This document shows positions 53,319 through 59,554 of a DNA stretch of 64,000 bases, piece by piece. The stretch covers positions 124,001 through 188,000 of the forward strand of contig CAWKBX010000018.1 of NCBI GenBank assembly GCA_963847945.1, read 5' to 3'. How positions within the stretch are numbered: position 1 is the stretch's first letter; each line of letters begins with the position of its first letter. The stretch is from JANMJD01 sp963847945 (lineage in GTDB: Bacteria > Actinomycetota > Acidimicrobiia > Acidimicrobiales > Ilumatobacteraceae). Under the pieces are notes generated by a model. The model searched no databases, was not told the DNA's origin, and was given only the letters and a program-made list of their open reading frames with translations. A program made the position numbers and the translations under genes.

Positions 53319-53693
53319 ATGACCGGAATCGCCAAGTTCAGTGTCGTTGCCCTCGATTGCCCCGACCCGTTGGCCCTGGCGAAGTTCTATGGCTCGATCA
53401 CGGGATGGCCGGTTGGTCGGGGCGACGAGGACTCTGAATGGGTGCAGTTGGCCGGCGAAGGGGGTGCGACGATCGCCTGCCAGCGGGTCGCCGACTACGT
53501 GGCGCCGGTGTGGCCGGGGCAGGACCATCCGCAGCAAGCCCACATCGATTTCGACGTGGATAATCTCGACCTCGGGGAGGCGGCGGTTTTGGCGATCGGG
53601 GCTCGCAAGGCCGAGTTCCAACCCGATCCCGAGGGGTTCCGCGTCTACTTCGACCCGGTCGGCCACCCGTTCTGCCTGGTCCTCGCCGGCTGA
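53319..53693 (+). CDS. VOC superfamily (glyoxalase/bleomycin-resistance-like) protein
   Basis: This 124-residue protein has the double beta-alpha-beta-beta-beta repeat: KFSVVALDCPDPLALAKFYG, then WVQLAGEGGATIACQRV, QAHIDFDVDNLDLGEAAVLA and YFDPVGHPFCLVLAG. His (HIDFDV) and the later GHPF supply typical metal-ligand positions. It may bind metal or act in resistance; the role is unknown. Its ATG is three bases after the intron's likely 3' end, so the intron has replaced its upstream region. It is convergent with the SARP gene, seven bases apart. Confidence 0.83.
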   Translation: MTGIAKFSVVALDCPDPLALAKFYGSITGWPVGRGDEDSEWVQLAGEGGATIACQRVADYVAPVWPGQDHPQQAHIDFDVDNLDLGEAAVLAIGARKAEFQPDPEGFRVYFDPVGHPFCLVLAG

Positions 53694-53699
53694 TGGCGA

Positions 53700-54842
53700 T
53701 CAGGCGGTGAGCTGGGCGAGCAACCTGGTCGACTCGGCAGACGGTCGAACCCCGAGGTCGCGGTCGAGGCGATCGGCGCACGACGCGTACACCTGGCGGG
53801 CGATCGAGTCCTGGCCGAGCAGGTGATAGGCGCGCATCGTCCCTCGAATACTCTCCTCGTTCCACGGATCGATGGCACTCACACGCGAGAACACGGCGAG
53901 GGCCCGCTGCGCTTCGCCGTTGGCGAGTAGTCGTTCGCCCAGTTCGTTGGCCGCGCCGATGTAGCGCAGGCGGAGTCGTTCCGCATCGGGGAGCGCCCAC
54001 TCGGCGCAACGGGTATCGGCGAGCAGCCCACCGGTGTAGGTCGCCTCGGCTTGTGCGAGAACGTCTATCGCCTGCTCATCGTCGCCGTCCCGCTCCAGTT
54101 TCGTCGCCCGATCCACCAGCGTCTCGAACTCCTCGACATCGATGACCAGTCGATACGCCTCGTCGACACGTAGCCGGTAGCCCGAGCCGACGAATTCGAC
54201 GGCGACGATGCCTGGTGCCACCTCATCGAGGGCGTGGCGAGCGGAGTAGACGGCTTGATGGAGGCGGCGGCGACCATCCTCGACGCCCAAGTCGGGCCAC
54301 ACGGCGTCGATGAGTACGTCGCGGCTCGCCGGGGCGCGTCGATGAAGCAACAGGTACTGCAGCACGGCGGTGCTGCGGGTCCCGTTCCAACGGGTCACCG
54401 GTCGCCCATCGATGGCGAGCGAGAATCGATCGAAGAGGGTGACGTCAACCAGGTGAGCGGATGGGTCTGCGAATGATGTCGATCTCGGTGCCACGGGGAT
54501 CTCCTCGGCCCCGGTATGCATCACCTGAATGATCTCGGTGACCAGATCGATCACCTTGCCGGCGCGCCGCGCGGCGGCCAATTCCTGCTCGGTGGCCCGA
54601 CGGAGTGCTGCGGCGTGGGCTTCGGAGCGCTCGCGTAGTCGCTCCCATTCGCGCACAACCGTGTCGGCCGACTCCAACGCGTTCCACATCGCAGGATCGG
54701 CACCATCGCCGACGATCGAGTGCAACTCGCCGAGGGCGGCAGTGAGATGGTCCGCAACGGCGGAACGGGATGTTTCGGTGGCCGACAGCGTCGGAGATCG
54801 CTCCGTGACGGAGCCCGGGGTCGGCCCTCGTGGTAGTTCCAT
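53700..54842 (-). CDS. SARP-type transcriptional regulator (winged helix plus BTAD) with N-terminal extension
   Basis: From ATG 54842, with GGGGGAG upstream, the product has 380 residues. Residues 1-125 are a helical, charged region (HLTAALGELHSIVGDGADPA ... AALRRATEQELAAARRAGKV) not seen in small SARPs. The winged-helix domain starts near 130 (VTLFDRFSLAIDGRPVTRWN, DVLIDAVWPDLGVEDGRRRL), and the BTAD domain (VIDVEEFETLVDRATKLERD, RALAVFSRVSAIDPWNEESI, YASCADRLDRDLGVRPSAES) ends the protein. SARPs activate biosynthetic or secretion loci through GTGAGC-like direct repeats. It faces a gene of unknown function. Confidence 0.83.
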   Translation of the reverse strand: MELPRGPTPGSVTERSPTLSATETSRSAVADHLTAALGELHSIVGDGADPAMWNALESADTVVREWERLRERSEAHAAALRRATEQELAAARRAGKVIDLVTEIIQVMHTGAEEIPVAPRSTSFADPSAHLVDVTLFDRFSLAIDGRPVTRWNGTRSTAVLQYLLLHRRAPASRDVLIDAVWPDLGVEDGRRRLHQAVYSARHALDEVAPGIVAVEFVGSGYRLRVDEAYRLVIDVEEFETLVDRATKLERDGDDEQAIDVLAQAEATYTGGLLADTRCAEWALPDAERLRLRYIGAANELGERLLANGEAQRALAVFSRVSAIDPWNEESIRGTMRAYHLLGQDSIARQVYASCADRLDRDLGVRPSAESTRLLAQLTA

Positions 54843-55001
54843 GCTCCCCCTCAGGAGGTGAACGTGAGGTCCGGTCTGGTCCACATAGAGCTTGCGGATC
54901 AACCTTTGATACGTCGAATTCGTCCAATTGTCAACCGTGAGCGGTTTATGAACGCGGGCCGTCACTCACCGATGACTCACGGATCACTTCGTTGTGCGCC
55001 G

Positions 55002-55030
55002 GTGAGCGTGGTGAGCACCTTTCGTGAGCG
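55002..55030 (+). promoter_or_regulatory. Candidate SARP operator: repeated GTGAGCG
   Basis: GTGAGCG occurs at 55002-55008 and 55024-55030, exactly 22 bases (two helical turns) apart, with GTGAGCA between at 55011-55017. A third perfect copy is at 54937-54943 and two GTGAGT copies on the other strand lie near 54964-54980. SARP sites are direct repeats at 11- or 22-base spacing, so control of the 55088 gene by the adjacent SARP is plausible. The rest of 54843-55087 shows no clear -10 element. Confidence 0.5.
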
Positions 55031-55087
55031 CTACCTGCGACAACGTGACCGACCCGATCGGCGGGTCGCTCCTGAAAGGGGAATGAA

Positions 55088-55558
55088 GTGGCAACTGGAC
55101 ACGCGGTGATCGACGAGTTCTGCGACGTCGAGATCGAGAAGAAGATTTGGGACCTCGGTGCAACGATGAAGGCCGAGATCTTCGAGAAGACCGACCCCCA
55201 CGGGCCGGTGACGGTGATCCACGAGGACCAGGAATTCGTTGTGCGGGTCGAGGTGAAGTTGACCGGGAAGATCCTGCACTACCTATGCGGGACGTTGTGC
55301 GTCTCGGCCGGTTTCGAATCGTGTGGATGGGGCCCCGAGCAGGACATCTACGAGGACGTGAAGCTGAACCCCTGCGGCGATGGGGTGTACACGGTCGAGT
55401 TGAAGGTGCCGGCAGGCACCCTCAGGGCCGGTCACTGCGCCAAGACGTACGACATCTGCATCACCCTGGGTTCGTTCGACTACTGCGGTCATCCGGGGTT
55501 CGCCTTTGGGCATTGCAAGGAGTTCAGTGTCACCATTGCTCCTCCGGTCGTCCACTGA
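55088..55558 (+). CDS. Cysteine-rich hypothetical protein
   Basis: The GTG at 55088, after AAAGGGG, opens a 156-residue protein. It has nine Cys in regular places (DEFCDVE, HYLCGTLCVSAGFESCGWGP, NPCGDG, GHCAKTYDICITL, DYCGHPGF, GHCKEF). The predicted fold is all-beta, with aromatic-rich strands (EFVVRVEVKLTGKILHYLCG, VYTVELKVPAGTLRAGH). There is no signal peptide, so the Cys would bind metal or form disulfides after an unusual export. I know no family. It sits between a SARP gene with candidate operators and a perfect 14-base hairpin, forming a tight single-gene or two-gene unit. Confidence 0.62.
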   Translation: MATGHAVIDEFCDVEIEKKIWDLGATMKAEIFEKTDPHGPVTVIHEDQEFVVRVEVKLTGKILHYLCGTLCVSAGFESCGWGPEQDIYEDVKLNPCGDGVYTVELKVPAGTLRAGHCAKTYDICITLGSFDYCGHPGFAFGHCKEFSVTIAPPVVH

Positions 55559-55561
55559 CTC

Positions 55562-55597
55562 TCTGGTCTGCCCGGGCCGACATCCGGGCAGACCAGA
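55562..55597 (+). terminator. Perfect 14-bp hairpin after the cysteine-rich gene
   Basis: TCTGGTCTGCCCGG (55562-55575) and CCGGGCAGACCAGA (55584-55597) pair without a mismatch around an eight-base loop, beginning four bases after the stop codon at 55558. There is no T-run, but the stem is very stable. It may end most transcripts or reduce expression of the gene at 55619. Confidence 0.65.
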
Positions 55598-55618
55598 CTC
55601 GCCGTCTGGAGGTGTCAT

Positions 55619-56050
55619 GTGGAGCGCGAACGTCGCGACCAACCGATGGCATCGCAGGAGGGTCGAGAGTGGCAGCAGTACGCCGGGTTCTCGGTGTTCG
55701 TTGAGCGACAGCCCGACGAACACGGCGGCTGGTCATGGCGGACTCGTCTCTATCACGACGAGTCCGCCGAGGTCATCGATGTCGCCGGGCTGGAAACCGA
55801 CGGCTGGCTGTCGTGGCTTGAGGGTCGCCTGCCACCGGTCTTGCCGACGGCGACCCGATCCCATGCCGTAGCGGCCCAGGTCGGTGAGGTGAAGGTCGTC
55901 TCGTGCGAACGATCAGCTTCCGGACGAGATCTCGACGCCCGCATCGAGGTTGCGGTCACTCTCCAGGGTGCCGGCGATCTGAGCTACGCCATCGGGGCCG
56001 CCGTGCTCGGCGCGGCGCTCACCGACATCAGAACTCCAGGACCCTCCTGA
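55619..56050 (+). CDS. Hypothetical protein behind the cysteine-rich gene
   Basis: This 143-residue product starts at GTG 55619 with GGAGG six bases upstream. After a short basic start it reads GREWQQYAGFSVFVERQPDE and WSWRTRLYHDESAEVIDVAG, then a linker and HAVAAQVGEVKVVSCERSA. It may be a beta-rich globular domain; I recognise no family. The strong ribosome site and the SARP/Cys-rich neighbour suggest it belongs to the same locus, though the hairpin at 55562-55597 lies between. Confidence 0.6.
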   Translation: MERERRDQPMASQEGREWQQYAGFSVFVERQPDEHGGWSWRTRLYHDESAEVIDVAGLETDGWLSWLEGRLPPVLPTATRSHAVAAQVGEVKVVSCERSASGRDLDARIEVAVTLQGAGDLSYAIGAAVLGAALTDIRTPGPS

Positions 56051-56129
56051 ACCCGATGCCTCCCCGGTCTCGGCAGCCCCGTCACCATGACGGACCGCTG
56101 CCGAGACCGCGTGAGTCGGCTCGATCTTC

Positions 56130-56334
56130 TACCGGTCAACCCGTCACGGCCGACGCAGCCGCGGCGATTGGGACGAAGTACCGGTTGAGGCCGCTCGACT
56201 CGATCCATCTGGCGACGGCAATTCTGGTGGGAGCCGATCGTTTCATTACGAACGACCGTCGTGATTTCAAGGCTTCGGTGATTGGTGAGATCCCCGTCAC
56301 CTACCCCGAAGACCTGCCGGAACCCGCAGCGGCA
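56130..56334 (+). pseudogene. PIN-domain toxin (VapC-like) C-terminal remnant
   Basis: The frame reads GTKYRLRPLDSIHLATAILV, then GADRFITNDRRDFKASVIGE and IPVTYPEDLPEP. This is the C-terminal half of VapC toxins: the Asp of LDSIHLATA and the TND of ITNDR are two of the acidic active-site positions. The N-terminal half with the first Asp is missing, and no antitoxin precedes it. It is a decayed toxin fragment in 56051-56381, which otherwise shows nothing. Confidence 0.6.
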
Positions 56335-56381
56335 TCGGTTCGAGATGTTCGGCGGGCACCGCCGCCAGACGAATGTCCTAC

Positions 56382-56723
56382 TCAGTGCAGGTCGGCGAGC
56401 TTCCCATACTGCTCGGCGAGCAGGTAGTAGAAGGTCACTCGTGACTTGTTCCTCTCCGCCGACATCTGGGCGCAGATAGATCCGATCGCCGCGTCGAGAT
56501 CGCCGTCGGCATCGGTCAATCCGAGCTTCTTCTCCAGCCAGCTCTGGCGGACGCGCATCAGTTCGGCATTGTCTGAGCAGGCCACGAGCTTGGCGTCTCC
56601 GCCTGATCGCAGGGCAATGCCGAGGTGTTTGACGATGGCGGCAACGGCTTCCTCATCGACCGGTGATGTATATGTAGCGATGTTCTCGCTGTACTCCGAC
56701 ACGAGTATGCCTCCAATGGTCAT
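56382..56723 (-). CDS. DUF2853 family protein
   Basis: From ATG 56723 the product (113 residues) reads MTIGGILVSEYSENIATYTS and VDEEAVAAIVKHLGIALRSG. Then it has VACSDNAELMRVRQSWLEKK and RNKSRVTFYYLLAEQYGKLA, the DUF2853 pattern. It is a small all-helical protein of unknown function. The longer frame to 56855 is Arg-rich and unlikely. A GTG or ATG nearer VSEYSENIA would also fit the family, so the start is uncertain. Confidence 0.75.
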   Translation of the reverse strand: MTIGGILVSEYSENIATYTSPVDEEAVAAIVKHLGIALRSGGDAKLVACSDNAELMRVRQSWLEKKLGLTDADGDLDAAIGSICAQMSAERNKSRVTFYYLLAEQYGKLADLH

Positions 56724-57103
56724 TCGTCGCCCACCGTGGGTGATGAATCGAGTCGACCATAACCGCTGGAAAGATTGCCGCAGGACAATACGCGCCCGGC
56801 TGCCCCGCTTCCTGCTGCCGCCCAGCACGGTCACCCTCGTCACGTCCAGCGCCATCGCTTCCTCCAGCGTTCTCGTCTCTTACAGAGGCAGCGGAACCGG
56901 AAGCGCAGCACAGAAGTTGAGTGCCATTGGAGTGCCATCGAGACCGCTGCGGCCTCGAAACCCCAGGTCAGGTGCGGTATCTCAGCGTCCTGAAGAAGGA
57001 CCTGCGTGCGCCGGACTGGGAAGGCCGCGACCGCCAGGTCAACTAGTCGAGCCCGGCGACCCATCCACCGAACTAGGTGGGTCGCGTGCTAGCAACGGCG
57101 ACC
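56724..57103. other. 380-bp gap without a gene, with one inverted repeat
   Basis: No frame in this stretch has a recognisable family. GCGACCCA (57056-57063) and TGGGTCGC (57078-57085) form a perfect 8-base inverted repeat with 14 bases between, just ahead of the SDR start, possibly an operator. A short frame ending RYLSVLKKDLRAPDWEGRDR near 57045 could be the tail of a lost gene but has no match I know. Confidence 0.4.
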
Positions 57104-57895
57104 ATGAATGACTCGATGGCTGGACAGGTGGCGCTCGTGACCGGCGCAGGCAGCGAACTGGGCATCGGCTTCGCCGCGGCGCGCCGACTGGGCCGCGCAG
57201 GGGCCGCGGTCGCCCTGGTGTCGACCAGCGACCGTATCCACACTCGCGCCGCCGAGCTGGCGGCCGAGGGCATCACGGCGATCGGCCTGATCGCTGACCT
57301 CACTGATGAAGCCCAGGTCACGGCCATCGTCGCCGCGGCGGTCGACGAGCTTGGGGCCATCGACATCCTGGTCAACAACGCCGGAATGGTCTCGGTTGCC
57401 GCCGGAAGCGACCCTCACGGCCCATTCGATCAGCTCACCCTGGCCCAGTGGAATGACGCGATGAGCCGCAACCTCTCGACGGCGTTCCTGGTCACCAAGG
57501 CGGTGCTCCCCCCGATGCGGGAGCGGCGCTACGGGCGGATCGTCAATGTGTCGTCGGTGTCGGGTCCGCTCGTGGTGTTCGACAATGGCTCGCCCTACGC
57601 CGCAGCGAAGGCCGGTATGGTCGGAATGACCAGGGCTCTCGCCCTCGAGGTCGGCCACCTCGGCATCACCGTCAACGCCGTCGCCCCCGGGTGGATCAAC
57701 ACGGCCGCCGCTCTCGACAAGGAGCAGCAGGCCGGATTCGCCACGCCGGTCGCCCGTCCAGGAACTCCCGATGAAGCGGCGGCGTGTGTTGAGTTTCTGT
57801 CGAGCCCCGGCGCGTCGTACGTCACCGGAACGATGCTGGTCGTCGATGGCGGAAACTCGCTGGTCGAAGACCTCAACCGCCGCCCGCCGCGCTGA
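57104..57895 (+). CDS. Short-chain dehydrogenase/reductase (FabG-like)
   Basis: The 263-residue protein has TGAGSELGIGFAAARRL (TGxxxGxG cofactor loop), IDILVNNAGMVSV, GRIVNVSSVSGP with the catalytic Ser and SPYAAAKAGMVGMTRALALE with Tyr/Lys. ITVNAVAPGWINT and VTGTMLVVDGGNSLVE end it. These oxidise alcohols or reduce ketones with NAD(P)(H). ATG 57104 (MNDSMAG) is preferred to GTG 57077. The C-terminus overlaps the convergent methyltransferase by 23 bases. Confidence 0.87.
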   Translation: MNDSMAGQVALVTGAGSELGIGFAAARRLGRAGAAVALVSTSDRIHTRAAELAAEGITAIGLIADLTDEAQVTAIVAAAVDELGAIDILVNNAGMVSVAAGSDPHGPFDQLTLAQWNDAMSRNLSTAFLVTKAVLPPMRERRYGRIVNVSSVSGPLVVFDNGSPYAAAKAGMVGMTRALALEVGHLGITVNAVAPGWINTAAALDKEQQAGFATPVARPGTPDEAAACVEFLSSPGASYVTGTMLVVDGGNSLVEDLNRRPPR

Positions 57896-58832
57896 AGGAA
57901 CGGTCCTGCTGACCCGATCGCCCCCGGAGATCGGGCAATCGTTCCGCCGTGATCCGCGATACCACCCGATCGGTTCGATGATCGACGACCTTCAGTCCCG
58001 CCGCCTCGATCTCGTCGATCGTGGCCTGCGCGCTCGGGAAAGCGACCCCTGACGCTCGGATCGTGGTCTGGGCGACGCGGCCGGCCGGCGATGTGGCTTT
58101 GGTCAGTGACATCACAAACAGCCGCCCCCCCGGCCGCAACACCCGTGCCGCCTCTCGCAGGGCCGTGGCTCGATCGCCGATTTCGTTCAGGGACCCGCCG
58201 ACGACCACCGCATCGGCATGACCGTCGATCACGGGAAGGCGTTGGGCGAGCGATCGGACGGCCGCGACCTGCACGCCCCTCATCGCCGCACGGTGGAGCA
58301 GGCGGCGCAGGAAAGCCTTGCTGTGATCGATGGCGATCACCCGCGCCCCGTTCCGGGCGAGCCGGCGGGCATACAACCCCTCGGAACAGCCGACGTCGAT
58401 CACGAGCCCACCATCAATCGCTCCGATGGCGCCGGTCATTTCGGCGAGCTCCTCGGCAATCGTGAAGGTCCGGCCGGACAGCAGGCCGAGCGACCGGCGT
58501 CGCCAGATTGCCTCGTACATCTCGGGAATCAGCGGAGCCACATTGGTGACTTGAGCAAGCGTCCGAGCCGCTCGTTCGCGCCCGATCGCGTGCCAGATGC
58601 CGAGGTCGACAATCGACGGATCTTGGCCGTCGGGGCCCACCAAACGGGCCGTCATCAGCCCGACCGCCGGTGCTCGCTCGACCTCGAATGCGAGATCGAT
58701 GCGCAGTGGAGACGCGCCCGTGATCGGGGACCGTAGATGAGGAAGTACCTGCTCGATCAACCCCTTTGCCTTTCCGCCCTTGTTCCCACGTGGAGTATGC
58801 CGACAGCACTCTCGGTTCACCAAAGAATGCAC
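57873..58832 (-). CDS. Class I SAM-dependent methyltransferase
   Basis: The 319-residue protein has an N-terminal helical domain of about 130 residues. The SAM fold then reads GGLVIDVGCSEGLYARRLAR (motif I), VIAIDHSKAFLRRLLHRAAM, HADAVVVGGSLNEIGDRATA and LREAARVLRPGGRLFVMSLT. A hydrophobic tail segment, KATSPAGRVAQTTIRASGVA, follows. It resembles methyltransferase-11 enzymes for lipids or small molecules; the substrate is unknown. The start ATG at 58832 is the longest; later in-frame starts are possible. It is divergent from the TetR gene. Confidence 0.76.
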   Translation of the reverse strand: MHSLVNRECCRHTPRGNKGGKAKGLIEQVLPHLRSPITGASPLRIDLAFEVERAPAVGLMTARLVGPDGQDPSIVDLGIWHAIGRERAARTLAQVTNVAPLIPEMYEAIWRRRSLGLLSGRTFTIAEELAEMTGAIGAIDGGLVIDVGCSEGLYARRLARNGARVIAIDHSKAFLRRLLHRAAMRGVQVAAVRSLAQRLPVIDGHADAVVVGGSLNEIGDRATALREAARVLRPGGRLFVMSLTKATSPAGRVAQTTIRASGVAFPSAQATIDEIEAAGLKVVDHRTDRVVSRITAERLPDLRGRSGQQDRSFSAAGGG

Positions 58833-58940
58833 GGTCAGCCCCCAAGGGGGGTCCCAGCGTCATAAACCTTGATGCTACGCAGAGTAAGTCTTGACAAACT
58901 CATTGTAGTTAACGCTGCGATGAAGTCAAACTTTGTTAGG

Positions 58941-58955
58941 TTGCATCCAATGCAA
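58941..58955. promoter_or_regulatory. Inverted repeat at the TetR start
   Basis: TTGCAT-CCA-ATGCAA is a perfect 15-base inverted repeat that covers the ATG at 58950. TetR regulators usually bind such sites at their own promoter. Its overlap with the start codon suggests a leaderless or near-leaderless transcript, or an upstream start at 58920. Confidence 0.4.
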
Positions 58956-59531
58956 AATACACGCGAGCCAGGCGGGGCCGCGACTCGATCGAACGTTCGG
59001 GAACGAGCGATTGAGATCGGTCTTGCGATCCTTGATGAAGAGGGCGCAGACGCGCTGACACTGAAACGAATAGCCGAAGTGATCGGGGTTCGTCCTCCGG
59101 CGCTGCACTGGCACTTCCGTGATCGACATGCGCTAATGGAAGAGATTCTCGATGCGGCACTCGGCCATATCGACCTCGAAGACATCGGTCGACCGTGGGA
59201 AATCCACATCGTGAAGCTGGCCGAGGCCATCTTCGAACGGATGCCACCGGTGACGGCGATCGCCGGTGCGCTCGGCCTTGGCCAGGTCTCATCGTGGGCG
59301 GGTATGGCGCGCGTGTCGACGTTGCTCGACGAGGTACTCCAGCGCAGCGACCTCAGCGAAACGGCCCAAGTCGACGTTCATGACGCGATTGTCGCGATCA
59401 TCGTCGGCCATGGGCTTGGAGCTGTCGGCCGGCCAGGCGCGAGCGACCGTTCGATCATCTCGTTTCGCGTGGCAACGGCCGTTCAGTTGGTGCTCGCCGG
59501 GGTCCAGACCCGGCTCCCGGCGGCACGCTGA
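58950..59531 (+). CDS. TetR-family transcriptional regulator
   Basis: The 193-residue product has the TetR helix-turn-helix (VRERAIEIGLAILDEEGADA, LTLKRIAEVIGVRPPALHWH, FRDRHALMEEILDAALG). A helical ligand domain (residues 70-190) follows. The start is taken at 58950 because the HTH begins about 20 residues later; ATGs at 58872 and 58920 are alternatives. It is a probable repressor of a divergent or convergent neighbour: the methyltransferase is divergent and the orphan CoxL-type gene convergent (24 bases apart). Confidence 0.84.
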   Translation: MQNTREPGGAATRSNVRERAIEIGLAILDEEGADALTLKRIAEVIGVRPPALHWHFRDRHALMEEILDAALGHIDLEDIGRPWEIHIVKLAEAIFERMPPVTAIAGALGLGQVSSWAGMARVSTLLDEVLQRSDLSETAQVDVHDAIVAIIVGHGLGAVGRPGASDRSIISFRVATAVQLVLAGVQTRLPAAR

Positions 59532-59554
59532 AGTGTGACTGGAATGGCCGGTGA

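Noticed and set aside
56775..57050. A gene or integrase tail ahead of the SDR
   Set aside because: Short frames end here (RYLSVLKKDLRAPDWEGRDR), but no motif or family is recognisable.
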